Below, in pieces: positions 50,501-60,277 of a DNA stretch of 64,000 nucleotides. The stretch's first letter is position 1; each line of letters starts with the position of its first letter. Position numbers and translations under genes: made by a program. Location of the stretch: contig JADJOU010000016.1 in the NCBI GenBank assembly GCA_016713645.1, forward strand, positions 1 through 64,000, written 5' to 3'. This DNA is from Bacteroidota bacterium (GTDB taxonomy: Bacteria > Bacteroidota > Bacteroidia > Chitinophagales > JADJOU01). The notes under the pieces were generated by a model, which did not search any database, was not told the origin of the DNA, and was given only the letters and a program-made list of their open reading frames with translations.

Positions 50501-51497
50501 CAAGCAATTCCGCTGTTTGAATGATTCTCGACCCATCATTTGAAAATTGAAAAGGTTTTGCTTTCAATGAATCATATACATCATCCTTTATTTTGTAAAT
50601 ACCATTTGCCGTTGGATTTCTATCTCCTTGCGTTTGGTATTCTCCCGTGATGAAGTAACCCAATTTGACGATTTGTCTAACGCCGCCGCCAGGCAATGAA
50701 TCTCTTTTCTTCCAAAGTGGACCAGAAATACTTCCGTTGACGAGGTTATAAGCCCATGGATCTAAATACTGAGAAGTAATCGCATCTACTGAACCTGAAA
50801 ATACTGATGGTGGGTCTTTTGTTGTAATTGTCACCAATCCACCACTCAAGTCACCATATTTAGCAGGAATACCTCCTGTCAATACTTGTAGATTTGCTAT
50901 GGAATTCGACGGAATATTTGCTCTATTTGTTTTAATTCCATCAATCATATACTGAACGCCATCCTCTCTCGAACCTGCAATACTCAAACCCCCTCCGTTA
51001 TCAGATTGGAATACACCACCTTGAGATGCTGCTAAGTCAGTGATTGATCTAGAGCCCGTATTTTTGATTTCCTCTGCTGTTAAGTTTTTGATTTCTCCAC
51101 CATCCCCTTTTGCAATCAATGGCTTCTCAAAACGCTTTACCTTAATGACAGCTTCCTTTAATCCTTTCGCTTTTGAAGTTGCCAATTTAAAATTCACATC
51201 CGTTCTTCCATTCGCATTGACCTGAATGCCTGACTCAATATCAGTTTCATAGCCAAAATGGCGCACCATGACATTATACGTTCCCGGGGTTAGTGGTTTA
51301 ATTGTATAGTAACCATCAATATTGGTTTTAACCGGACGGGTCGGATTGGTTCCTTTCTCATCTGCGACCAAAACCACCGTAACAAAACCTTCGCCTTGTC
51401 CTTTCTCGTTTAATACGCGTCCTTGAATCTCTCCCGTTTGCGCCCATGCGCTCATCGTTCCAAGGGCAATAAAAATTGTAATCAGTAATCTCCTCAT
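47568..51497 (-). CDS. TonB-dependent receptor with carboxypeptidase-like domain, 1309 aa
   Basis: The start MRRLLITIFIALGTMSAWAQ is a signal peptide. A carboxypeptidase-regulatory-like domain (about 22-110) is followed by a plug (about 125-240: NTGSRSITDLAASQGGVFQS, then VQYMIDGIKTNRANIPSNSI) and a large barrel ending in IQLGINFNF. The length and layout recall Oar-type receptors. The frame is intact. It is the first gene of an operon with a T9SS-type cargo and a PorV-OmpA fusion. Confidence 0.9.
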   Translation of the reverse strand: MRRLLITIFIALGTMSAWAQTGEIQGRVLNEKGQGEGFVTVVLVADEKGTNPTRPVKTNIDGYYTIKPLTPGTYNVMVRHFGYETDIESGIQVNANGRTDVNFKLATSKAKGLKEAVIKVKRFEKPLIAKGDGGEIKNLTAEEIKNTGSRSITDLAASQGGVFQSDNGGGLSIAGSREDGVQYMIDGIKTNRANIPSNSIANLQVLTGGIPAKYGDLSGGLVTITTKDPPSVFSGSVDAITSQYLDPWAYNLVNGSISGPLWKKRDSLPGGGVRQIVKLGYFITGEYQTQGDRNPTANGIYKIKDDVYDSLKAKPFQFSNDGSRIIQTAELLDSSDIERIPAHLNNNEWQARMQGKLDFKISDEFGLTVGGGFDMQKYKGYIQRYSLFNYENYPINFNRSIRGYVRFRHNIGASKMNATTDSKPTSKGTIIENAFYTVQADIEKYFEETYNEKHGSNHFDYGHIGKFDRLRAKNVEYKKNEKVFYGDGANDFVNMEGFFIQSDRDTGVVYTPGTVNPLGASITSQYLDLVKNVDPEKFSKTIQAIEQNGGLVNGTRANQFIHGLYYPFGRQYGGFSVGQDVDQFRARMDLSFDISSQGKGFKNTHSIEFGLEFESRTLRQYSINPLSLWRLAALEANAHTARNVKSYNPTLTINDGATKITLQEYVKRIKANDDTTIFYLTDTIEYLPEYNAKLETRFSKNLRSALGLPANGTDFINVDALDPSQLKLSYFSPDELIDNWGFNGVRYNGYDPYGNRTSGSPSFNDFFKKKDANGEYTREVGAFNPIYLGGYIQDKFQFKKLTFIVGLRVDRFDANQKVLRDKYSVYGVTTVGTLGNQSDNVQNKIKNSIPSNMSQDAVIYVDKAIGPTRITGFREGDFWYDPNGNLIASAASIISASGGVIQPLLAEQDVAKNTMTDSLYDPETSFTDYSPNWNFMPRLQFTFPLVEDKSQFFAHYDVLTQRPTGNGFGGQVDVLFASPFDWYTTFGKNYSSFVNNSNLRAQKTVDFEMGFKQTLSKSSVFTISTFYREYRDQIQFTQIQGAYPKNYFTFGNIDFSTTLGIKVDYEMRTTKTSNLRLKVGYTLSFAEGTGSDARTQFNIVDAGNANLKLVNPLNYDARHNLTISADYRFRDGSGYVGPKALEKVLQNFGVNLTTNIRSGTPYTRQGNPTPSASLTGTGRPFNSESINSSRLPMRFNINMKVDKSFIVKLKQKEGQDKAKHLDFNVYVQIRNLLNAENILGVYNYTGNPSDDGYLVSDIGIAEVNAKEAEVTGRGQSFSDLYKIALEMPNSRTSNFSSPRTIQLGINFNF

Positions 51498-51626
51498 ATA
51501 TTGTTTAGTTTAATCTCCTCTTTTCTGTATTGCAAAAATTGAGAAAATGAAGCAACAAAACTATAAGAATTGTTAAAATTTGTTTAATTAATTTTACATT
51601 TAAAAAAACAGTATATGAATACGTTG

Positions 51627-52586
51627 CTAATCGCTGTAATTCACATCTTTACGAATACGCTTTAATTCGCTAATGATTTTATTTGCAGTGATTTCAGCCA
51701 ATTTCAATTTGGATTCCGATGTCCAACCTGCAATATGGGGTGTCTTTAAAATCTTTGGGGAAGCAATAATTTGCTCCCATAATTGATGATCTTCTGCTGA
51801 GCGCAAAGACCCGTTTTCATTTTCAAACACATCCAACCCTGCTCCATACACTTTGCCGACCTCTATGGCATTCAACAATGCAGCTGTATCGCAGACACTG
51901 CCTCTTGAAGTATTTATCAAGAAGATTGGCTTGGCAAATTTTTCGAAAAATGTGCGATCTGCAAAAAAATTGGTCTCTTGGGTCAAAGGCAAATGCAGCG
52001 AGACGATATCAGCCTGAGCATAAATCTCCTCCAGACTTGACTCCACGACGCGGTCATTCCCGAAATTTGACTTGTATTTGTCATGCGCCAATATGCCCAC
52101 TTGAAATCCGTGAAGCATTTGAGCAAATGCATTTCCTGTATGGCCATAACCGATTATTCCCACCGTCTTGCCCGTCAGTTCTATTCCGCGATTCGCCTCC
52201 CGCTGCCATATCCCTCGGTTGATTTCATCATTCGCTTTAGAAATATGATGAAGCAAATTGAGTAATAATGCTAAACAATGCTCTCCTACTGCTGTGCAAT
52301 TCCCTTCTGGAGCGCTGAATACAGCAATCTGTCTTTCCAAACAAATATTCAAATCGATGATTTCTAAACCCGACCCTACACGGCCGATGATCTTTAGCTT
52401 CTTTGCTCGATCGAGCATTTTCCGATCCATGCGCATTTTACTATTCACCACGATAATGTCAAATCCATCGATGATGTCCAATACTCCGCCGGTATCAATA
52501 TCTTCCAACACGAGACATTCTATCCCTGCATTCGACAATTTGATTTGCAGGTTCTCATGAAACTGCTCCGTGATTAAACATTTCAC
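51627..52586 (-). CDS. D-2-hydroxyacid dehydrogenase (SerA-like), 319 aa
   Basis: The NAD-binding motif GIIGYGHTG (about residue 143) and the catalytic surroundings INTSRGSVCDTAALLNAIE and TPHIAGWTSES (His) define the D-isomer-specific 2-hydroxyacid dehydrogenase family. It lacks the C-terminal ACT domain of long SerA. The start is GTG at 52584-52586, directly abutting the GH3 stop, so it is cotranscribed. The substrate could be 3-phosphoglycerate or another 2-hydroxyacid. Confidence 0.85.
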   Translation of the reverse strand: MKCLITEQFHENLQIKLSNAGIECLVLEDIDTGGVLDIIDGFDIIVVNSKMRMDRKMLDRAKKLKIIGRVGSGLEIIDLNICLERQIAVFSAPEGNCTAVGEHCLALLLNLLHHISKANDEINRGIWQREANRGIELTGKTVGIIGYGHTGNAFAQMLHGFQVGILAHDKYKSNFGNDRVVESSLEEIYAQADIVSLHLPLTQETNFFADRTFFEKFAKPIFLINTSRGSVCDTAALLNAIEVGKVYGAGLDVFENENGSLRSAEDHQLWEQIIASPKILKTPHIAGWTSESKLKLAEITANKIISELKRIRKDVNYSD

Positions 52587-54071
52587 TTAGTTTATTTTAG
52601 CGTTTTTAATTTCTGTTTGTAATTCCATATCTGCTGTCATCTTTGGGACTTTATACTGCCCGCCCAATCGATTCTTTTGCTTTAACCAATTATAGAAGCA
52701 CCCCTTTGGTGCGATTTCAACTTGCAATTGTGCAAGGAGTAAATCACCCTGTCGCTTCGCTTCATAATCAGAATTGATTTGACAAAGCGCTTCATCTAGG
52801 CGTTTTGCAAATTCATGCACATCTTTTGGATCATGCTCAAACTCAATCAACCATTGATGTACAGCTCTTTGATTCTCTAACAGTTTTGGTGAAACGGTAT
52901 AATTCGTCACGATCAAATCCATCTTCTTGCATACCATTTCGATGCCCTTGTCAGCATTATGCACCATCAATTCCTCGCCAAAGATATTGATGCATTGCTT
53001 AGTTCGACCACAAATAATAAATCGGTGTGGTTTCAAAACTGTGAACTCAATGACATCTCCCAATTGATACCTCCACAATCCAGAGGCCGTGGTTATAACC
53101 AAAGCATATTTTCGACCAATTTCTACTTGAGTTAAATTAATTATTTCATTTTCCGCGTTTAAAGGCATAAACTCATAATATACTTCGTGGTTGCACAAGA
53201 GCATCATATCGCTTCGCCTCAAATCATCTTGGATGCCAAAGAATCCCTCTGAGGCATTGTACAATTCCATATAATGGATTTTCCTGCCGATTAATTGTTC
53301 AAATTTTTCTTTGAGTGGTCTAAAATGAACTCCACCGTGGAAAAACACTTCAACCTTATCCCATACAGGCTTATGTTCTGTATTCGCCTCTTTGACGCGC
53401 TGCAGCACTAAAGTCATCCAGGAGGGAACTCCAGACATACAAGAGATGGGCTCGTGGAGCACTTGTTGGACGATGCCTTTCAATTTATCCTCCCATTGAG
53501 ACATTTCAGCAATTTTGCTCTCAGGACAGCGGAAATACTTGACCCAACTGGGCAGATTAGCAACCACATGCGCTGAAATATCGCCGATTCTAGGATAATG
53601 CGCCGATTCAAAGGTTCCCGAAATGGTTAAATTATTGCCGCAAAACAATTTCGATGTTGGGTTATTCTTAAAATAAAGCGTCAACATATCTTTTCCCCCT
53701 TTAAAATGATTGCGATACAGCGTTCTATAGGACAATGGAATCAATTTACTTTTATCGGTTGTTCCAGATGACTTTGCAAACAATCGAATTTTATCCGCGC
53801 AGACAACTCCTTGTTCCCCTTCTAAAACCGCACTAAAATAGGGTTTCAGACTTTCATAGTCTTGGAGGGGAACCAGTTTTGCGTAATCATCATAAGTCGA
53901 AATTTTATCAAAATAATAAATTGTACCAAATTTTGTTTTTCGATGTTTCGCAATCAGGCGCTTCAATATTTTATCTTGAAAGGCATGAGGATGATTGGCT
54001 GCATAATCAATTTCATGCTGACGGCATTTCAAAAAGAAAACATAAAAATAATTTAAGACTTGCCTCAACAT
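52587..54071 (-). CDS. GH3 auxin-responsive-promoter family protein, 494 aa
   Basis: The GH3 fold is marked by FAKSSGTTDKSKLIPLS (ATP binding) and the later motifs NASEGFFGIQ and LWRYQLGDVIEF. Plant GH3 proteins adenylate acids and join them to amino acids; bacterial members are of unknown substrate. Full length and intact. It lies 2 bp downstream of the 474-aa protein and touches the hydroxyacid dehydrogenase gene. Confidence 0.88.
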   Translation of the reverse strand: MLRQVLNYFYVFFLKCRQHEIDYAANHPHAFQDKILKRLIAKHRKTKFGTIYYFDKISTYDDYAKLVPLQDYESLKPYFSAVLEGEQGVVCADKIRLFAKSSGTTDKSKLIPLSYRTLYRNHFKGGKDMLTLYFKNNPTSKLFCGNNLTISGTFESAHYPRIGDISAHVVANLPSWVKYFRCPESKIAEMSQWEDKLKGIVQQVLHEPISCMSGVPSWMTLVLQRVKEANTEHKPVWDKVEVFFHGGVHFRPLKEKFEQLIGRKIHYMELYNASEGFFGIQDDLRRSDMMLLCNHEVYYEFMPLNAENEIINLTQVEIGRKYALVITTASGLWRYQLGDVIEFTVLKPHRFIICGRTKQCINIFGEELMVHNADKGIEMVCKKMDLIVTNYTVSPKLLENQRAVHQWLIEFEHDPKDVHEFAKRLDEALCQINSDYEAKRQGDLLLAQLQVEIAPKGCFYNWLKQKNRLGGQYKVPKMTADMELQTEIKNAKIN

Positions 54072-54073
54072 AA

Positions 54074-55498
54074 TTAAACGCCGAATTCAGCTATTTTTTC
54101 CTTTAGCCAAGCGGTTTCCGCCACGGGTTTGAGGGATTCAAATTTTAATTTAATCGCTGTCAATTTTTTCTTGTCGCGCGGGTTGACATCCACCAATTTC
54201 TTGACAACAAATATCACATTTTGATGCGCTAATTTATAATAATCCGATATACCTTTTTTCCTGCTGATAAATACTTTAAAACTCTGCAATAAATGGTCTA
54301 AAGCCTCCATTTCATCGAGTTCATAATAAGACTTCATCAGCAACATGCGCACATTGAATCCATAGTATAAATCATCATATTCCACCTTGCTCAACAATTC
54401 GATGGTCTTGGAATAATGCTTGATTTCAAATTGATAAAAAGCCATATTAAAATTATACGCTTTTTCATATTCACTCTTAGGCAAAAACTTCGAATATGTC
54501 TTTATAAAATCATGCGTCCAATCTGCTTCTCCCACGCGAAGCGCCGTATTGACTACATTCTTAAACAACCTCGGATTGATTTCATTTTGCGATAGAACAA
54601 AATTGTTTTCAATTCTATAAACGTATAAATCGTGCATTTTTTCGAAAAATTCAAACTTGGAACTATTGATTTGCTTGATGCAATAATTCTGGGCATGGGC
54701 CAAAAAATTAAACACTTCATAGATCGATAATTTCTGCGCATTCTCCTTGACCAAGTCGACAAATGGATCGTAGACGCCATCTTCTTTATTGATCAAGCGA
54801 TAGAGCAATTTATATAGGCGAATCGGAATGATTTCGTCCAATTGATCGCTGTAGATAATTTTGAGCAATTCATCTTTATACGTCAATTCATATTGCGTAT
54901 TCAAAATCGCCTGATCATTGGTAATATTGCAGAGCGATTTTAATTTTTTCGTAATAAAATAGATGTCGAAATTCTTGTTGAATTCGATGATATTGTGCTT
55001 GTAATCTTCAATGTGATCGCCAATAGAGGGGCTCAAATACGCGTTGTAATCTTCATAGAGCAAGCTTTTAGAGAGATAGAATAAATCATCTTTAAAATTT
55101 TCAGGCTCCAATGAAATCGTCTTTTTAATTAAGATCTCATAATTTCTTTTCAATTTGAATCGCTGCAGCACTTCGAACTTTTTGTGATACGGAACTGAGC
55201 AATATTCTGTTTCTATGAACTTTTCGATGAGTTTGATCAATTTGGTCATCAAAACCCGGAGATACGATTCGTTGTATTTTTTGCTTGGGAATAATTTCTT
55301 ATGAATTTCCGCTAAATCGATCTCTTCCATTTCCTTTTTTGCAGACACCTGCTCCATAATCGCATGATGCAATTGAACCAGTGCCGCTTCATTATTGAAA
55401 TACGCAGATTCGAGAAACAAAGTCAAGCGCTTGATTTCTGACAAAGAAAAATAATAATAGTATTCCAGTATTTTCAAAACATGTCGTTTGTAGAACAA
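54074..55498 (-). CDS. Conserved helical protein of unknown function, 474 aa
   Basis: This predominantly alpha-helical, charged, soluble protein has no signal peptide. Repeating helix pairs (for example QFEIKHYSKTIELLSKVEYD) suggest a TPR-like fold. Start at ATG 55498, MFYKRHVLKILEYYYYFSLS. First gene of a three-gene operon with GH3 and the hydroxyacid dehydrogenase. I do not recognise a specific family, though similar proteins are common in Bacteroidota. Confidence 0.6.
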   Translation of the reverse strand: MFYKRHVLKILEYYYYFSLSEIKRLTLFLESAYFNNEAALVQLHHAIMEQVSAKKEMEEIDLAEIHKKLFPSKKYNESYLRVLMTKLIKLIEKFIETEYCSVPYHKKFEVLQRFKLKRNYEILIKKTISLEPENFKDDLFYLSKSLLYEDYNAYLSPSIGDHIEDYKHNIIEFNKNFDIYFITKKLKSLCNITNDQAILNTQYELTYKDELLKIIYSDQLDEIIPIRLYKLLYRLINKEDGVYDPFVDLVKENAQKLSIYEVFNFLAHAQNYCIKQINSSKFEFFEKMHDLYVYRIENNFVLSQNEINPRLFKNVVNTALRVGEADWTHDFIKTYSKFLPKSEYEKAYNFNMAFYQFEIKHYSKTIELLSKVEYDDLYYGFNVRMLLMKSYYELDEMEALDHLLQSFKVFISRKKGISDYYKLAHQNVIFVVKKLVDVNPRDKKKLTAIKLKFESLKPVAETAWLKEKIAEFGV

Positions 55499-55720
55499 AT
55501 ATTGGAATATTATTTAAGATTATAAGAGGAATCTACAAGAATATTCAATAAAAAAATCACAATAACGAGTCAAAAACTAATTAATATTTAACTAGTAATC
55601 AATTATTTAATTATATTTGTACAGAATTTTAACCTATAAATCTGAATAATATTTGGCATTATTTGTATTGTATAATGAACCCTTTTAGCACTACTATTGT
55701 ATTGTGAAAATCTACATACC

Positions 55721-57391
55721 ATGAAAACAATTATGATTCACCGAAAAAATCTACTAGCGCTCCTCGCATTTTTTATGCTCGGTTCTGGTCGTTTATTCTC
55801 TCAAATTAACACACTACCCGATATTGGTTACACGGTTAAAAATGCGAGCATTACTTTTTTCCCTACAAACAATGATGTCTTAGCGGACCCAACCAATTAC
55901 AGTGCAGTGGTAGACTTGGCGTCAAAACATGGGACATTTGCCATCAATTCCACCTATCCATTTATGGCTACCTATACGCCACAAAACGGATATACAGGAG
56001 CAGATACGATGTTTTATAAAATTTGCAATGCCGGAAACGTCATTTGTGGCGTTACCTCTATTACGATCTATATTGAGAATGCGACTGAGTCGAATGTATG
56101 GCCAGGTGACTTTAACAATGACGGGGTCGTGAGTGCATTTGATTTCCTATTTATATCCAATAGTTTGCATCAATTGGGGAAAAGCGGGTTCAACAGAAGC
56201 AATGTTTGGGGGCCGTATTTTTGTGATAATTGGAATCAATCGATTTGGGGGATTGATATGAAATACCTCGATGGCGATGGGAATGGGGTATTGGATTACA
56301 ATGATGTGACCTATGCAGCGAGTAATTTTGAAAAATTCAGAACGGCGAATATCAGTCCTAAAAACTATGCGCCATACACAAGTTCCAAATCCATGCCTGT
56401 CAGTGCCAAGATTCGAAATAAGAATTTGGTTAAAGGAGACACAATGCAAATTGATGTATATTTTGGAGATAGCGGCATATTAAATGCATCACAGCGATAT
56501 ATCACAGGAGCAGCATTTACAGTTGGATTTGACTCTGCACATGCTATAGCATTTAAAAATTCCAAAGCATGGTTTGAACCCAATAATAATTGGATTACAA
56601 AAGGCTCCGGAGGCAATTCCATTGAATTCTCTGCGCGCAAAAAAGATTATTTGAGTTTCGAAGTTGCCTTGGGAAGGACGAATCACCTTGCGAAGACCAT
56701 CAACAACAATCCAGGTTGTAATAATTTGACACTCTCCTTAACCACGAAAGATAAGACGACTGCCAATACTGTCGGAGAAATATACTCCACCATCACTGGC
56801 GGTAACGCGCCATACACCTATTCTTGGAGCAATGGATCAACCAGTTCCAATATTACGGGACTGAATATTTCTTTTCCATCAGCACATTCAGTCACGGTGA
56901 CGGATAATAGCGGCTGCACGGCAACAGGTGCCGTTACTGTATTGGATAGAAATAAGAATGACAATGGCAATATGGGAACATTAAAAGTCATCATTGACGA
57001 AGATATTTTCCAATTGTCTGGCGGCGGAAACATCGGCGTCGAATTGAAGAATATGTATTTAGTCGATGATCAAATGCCCGAATTTGTCACACCAAATTAT
57101 ACGACAGAATCATGGAAAAGTCCATTCAGCAGTGTATCGAATAGAGTGTTGGGAGGTGGCTTTTCTCTTGTAAAAATGATGACAAGTCAATCATATGAAA
57201 TTAGCTTAAAAGACGATTTCGAAACCATACAAAGAATGGAACTCGTCGATATGACTGGAAGAAGCCAAATATTGCCGGTTCAAATTGGCACAAAATCTTC
57301 AATCATTCATCTATCCAACCAACCACTCGGCAATTATATATTGAAAATGAGCACGGATAGGGATGTTTACCATATCAAAATACTCAACTAA
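55721..57391 (+). CDS. T9SS-sorted secreted protein with dockerin-like repeats, 556 aa
   Basis: Start at ATG 55721 (MKTIMIHRKNLLALLAFFML), a signal peptide; the frame upstream lacks an ATG. Regions: a cadherin/Ig-like domain (about 25-125, TYTPQNGYTGADTMFYKICN), a dockerin-like pair of calcium loops (GDFNNDGVVSAFDFLFI and DGDGNGVLDYNDVTYA), a cohesin-like segment, a SprB-type repeat (SVTVTDNSGCTATGAVTV) and a T9SS type A tail (FETIQRMELVDMTGR to VYHIKILN). The binding partner is unknown. A terminator follows at 57416-57442. Confidence 0.75.
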   Translation: MKTIMIHRKNLLALLAFFMLGSGRLFSQINTLPDIGYTVKNASITFFPTNNDVLADPTNYSAVVDLASKHGTFAINSTYPFMATYTPQNGYTGADTMFYKICNAGNVICGVTSITIYIENATESNVWPGDFNNDGVVSAFDFLFISNSLHQLGKSGFNRSNVWGPYFCDNWNQSIWGIDMKYLDGDGNGVLDYNDVTYAASNFEKFRTANISPKNYAPYTSSKSMPVSAKIRNKNLVKGDTMQIDVYFGDSGILNASQRYITGAAFTVGFDSAHAIAFKNSKAWFEPNNNWITKGSGGNSIEFSARKKDYLSFEVALGRTNHLAKTINNNPGCNNLTLSLTTKDKTTANTVGEIYSTITGGNAPYTYSWSNGSTSSNITGLNISFPSAHSVTVTDNSGCTATGAVTVLDRNKNDNGNMGTLKVIIDEDIFQLSGGGNIGVELKNMYLVDDQMPEFVTPNYTTESWKSPFSSVSNRVLGGGFSLVKMMTSQSYEISLKDDFETIQRMELVDMTGRSQILPVQIGTKSSIIHLSNQPLGNYILKMSTDRDVYHIKILN

Positions 57392-57415
57392 AGTTTACTA
57401 GATATACAATTAAGA

Positions 57416-57442
57416 GCAAGGGTCATCGCCCTTGCTTTTTTT
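57416..57442 (+). terminator. Intrinsic terminator after the dockerin-like gene
   Basis: GCAAGGG at 57416-57422 and CCCTTGC at 57429-57435 form a 7-bp stem around a 6-nt loop, followed by a run of seven T. Confidence 0.8.
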
Positions 57443-57483
57443 ATTTCCACAGCTATTCACTTTGCGCTATATTTACGACCCCG

Positions 57484-57852
57484 ATGCCACTGCTCAACGA
57501 ATCCCCAAAATCAGAAAAAGACTTGCAATTATTCAATGATTGGGTAAAAGTGCGCGCCTATGTCAATGATTTTCTCGGACGCAGACCAGACCTCAACGGA
57601 ATTTTATATTTGATAGGGATGACGGAATTGGGTATCGTTAAAACTTTTTCAAAAGAAGAAAAGGAAGACCTCATGCACATAGGATTGTGCCGTATTTTTC
57701 AAGATGTCCTTTATACTTTCACCCATCGCGATGAAGAGGGGTGGCTTCATTTTGAACCGATTGGAGATATTGACCGATTGCATATTCGAGATCAAGAGGC
57801 GCTTATTAAAGAGCATGTGGTGAAATGGTTTAAAGAGAATGAAATAATTTAA
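57484..57852 (+). CDS. Conserved hypothetical protein, 122 aa
   Basis: A soluble, mostly helical protein (FNDWVKVRAYVNDFLGRRPD, LMHIGLCRIFQDVLYTFTHR) with no signal peptide and no domain I can name. It lies 26 bp upstream of the PBP1A start in the same direction and may be cotranscribed. Confidence 0.65.
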   Translation: MPLLNESPKSEKDLQLFNDWVKVRAYVNDFLGRRPDLNGILYLIGMTELGIVKTFSKEEKEDLMHIGLCRIFQDVLYTFTHRDEEGWLHFEPIGDIDRLHIRDQEALIKEHVVKWFKENEII

Positions 57853-57878
57853 TAACTTTGATTTAAGATATTTTTTTG

Positions 57879-60073
57879 ATGGGCAAACACTTGAAATACA
57901 CTGGATTTTTTCTCGCTATTATCACAGGTATTTATGGATTCTTTCTATTGATGTTTTTCTTTGCATCCCTCGGATGGCTAGGAGAATTGCCCAGTATCGA
58001 AGAAATCACCAATCCAAAAAAGTCATCGCGACTCAAGTACTCTCTGCGGATTATGAAGTTTTAGGCAAGTATTTCTTAGAAAATCGAACAGAGCTTCAAT
58101 ACAACGAACTCCCCAAACACCTCGTCGATGCGCTTATCGCCACGGAAGACTATCGCTTCTATGACCACTCGGCCATCGATCTCATGGGTTTGCAAACCGC
58201 TTTTTTTAGAACATTTTTTCTATTTAAACCCTCTGGGGCGAGTACGATTACGCAACAATTGGCGAAAAATTTATTTCACAATGTGCAGCGCAAAAATACA
58301 TTTACGCGCATTCTACAAAAATTCAAAGAATGGTATATCGCCGTGCAGATAGAGAAAAATTTTTCTAAACAAGAAATCATCGCCCTCTATTTCAACACCG
58401 TTCCGTTTGTGCACAATTCATTTGGATTGAAAGAAGCGACGCGTACCTACTTCAACAAAGACGTTAAAGACCTCACCATCGATGAAGCGGCTGTGATGGT
58501 GGGCATGCTCAAAGGACCAGCTCTATACAATCCAAAGTCGCATCCCATCAACGCATTTAAACGCCGCAATACAGTCATGACACAAATGGTCAAATACAAT
58601 TTTCTTGCAGAAGAGGCATTTGACACATTAAAGGTGAAACCAATCAAAATCAATTTTCACCTAACCGCACACAATACAGGATTGGCGCCACATTTCAGAG
58701 AACAAATCAGAATTGAAGTCACTGAAATTCTAAAGAAATTAAAAAAGAAAGATGGCAGCGCTTACAATATTTATACCGATGGATTGAGGATATCCACGAC
58801 CATCGACAGCAGGATGCAGACCTATGCAGAAGAGGCGGTCAACGACCATATGGCCTATTTGCAAGGGGTATTTATCAAAGAATGGGGCAATCGCGAACCA
58901 TGGAAATTTGGAGCAAAAGCCAATGCGAGTTTGTTGGATGATGCCATTAAAAATCTACCTCAATACATCACCATGAAAGATGAAGGCATGGGGCATGAAG
59001 AGATCATTGCAGAATTATCGAAGAAAGTGAAGATGAATATTTTTTCATGGCAGGGGATTATTGATACAACATTATCACCAATCGATTCCCTCAAATACTA
59101 TAAAAAAATACTCCAAGTTGGTTTACTCGCCGTAGACCCAGGTACAGGCGAAGTAAAAGCATGGGTGGGCGGTGCAGACTTTGAACATTTTAAAATGGAT
59201 CACGTGCGCAAGAGTACGAAGCGACAAGTAGGCTCGACCATTAAACCCTTGCTCTATGCAGCAGCGATTGACAATGGAAAAACGCCTTGTTATGAAGTCA
59301 CCTATGAAAGCCCGAATATCGATGGTTTCCAAGACTGGGATCCAAGTGGCTCGAAGAACTTCGAAGAGGGAGAATTGGTGCCGATCAAAAATGGATTGCA
59401 AGTTTCTGACAATAAAATCACCGCACAATTGATCAAACAATTTGGCGTATCCTCACTCATTGATATGGCGAAGGTCTTGAAAATTGAGAGCAAGTTTGAT
59501 CCCGTTCCGACGATATGTTTGGGTGTGACAGATATCTCTCTGACGGAGATGGTGGGCGCCTATACAGCCTTTATGAATCGAGGAATTTGGAGCAAACCAT
59601 TTTATATAAGAAGGATAGAAGATGCCAAGGGAAATATCATCTATCAAGAGGGACAAAAGTCAGTTGAAGCGCTAAATGAGCGAACAGCCATACTCACCAA
59701 CCTCATGATGCAAGGCGTGACAACAGGCAAGGGAACTGCTTCTAGATTGAGACGAGCCTATGGTTTTAAAAATGAAATTGCGGGCAAAACAGGTACGACG
59801 CAGGCGAATAGCGATGGATGGTTTATCGGCGGTATGCCGCAATTGCTATGCGGTGTATGGGTTGGCGCAGAAGATCCATCTGTTTGTTTTTCTTCAACAG
59901 CTTCTGGGCAAGGCGCCAGTTCTGCCCTTCCGATATGGGGAAAATTCATGCACAAGACCTATAACGACAGAAATCTCAAATTAAACTATTACGAATCCTT
60001 TATTCAAAAACAAGACTCTGCACTGTTGATTGAAATGGAATGCTATGGGGTGGATTCTACGGTGGGATATTAG
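57879..60073 (+). CDS. Penicillin-binding protein 1A (bifunctional), frameshifted near the start
   Basis: Start at ATG 57879, followed by one transmembrane helix (about 6-32). One A is missing from the A6 run at 58016-58021; restoring it gives NPKKVIATQVLSADYEVLG and a 731-aa protein. The glycosyltransferase domain has the catalytic IATEDYRFYDH and STITQQLAKNLF. The transpeptidase has the serine in GSTIKPLLYA, the SxN motif VSDNKIT and KTGTTQ. It polymerises and crosslinks peptidoglycan. The frameshift is in a homopolymer in an important gene. Confidence 0.92.
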
Positions 60074-60079
60074 GATGTG

Positions 60080-60230
60080 GGGTCTGGGGTCTGGTTTCTG
60101 GAGTCTGGGATATGGTTGATGGGTGTTCGGTGTCCGTTGTTAGTTGTTGGGGGTTCGGTGCTGTGTCCCGACAAAGTGTTGGGATTGGGTGTTGGGCAAA
60201 CAACGATAGTTGAAGAGGACTTCAAATAAG
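60080..60230. repeat. G/T-rich degenerate minisatellite
   Basis: Irregular repetition of GGGTCTGG, TTTCTGG, GTGTTCGG and GTTGTTGG units follows the PBP1A stop. Similar stretches occur at 4570-4605 and 62088-62150. No gene is seen in 60074-60277. Confidence 0.5.
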
Positions 60231-60277
60231 GGCTATTTTCACAATTTATTCTTTTAAACGCAGACTTAATGGAACGC

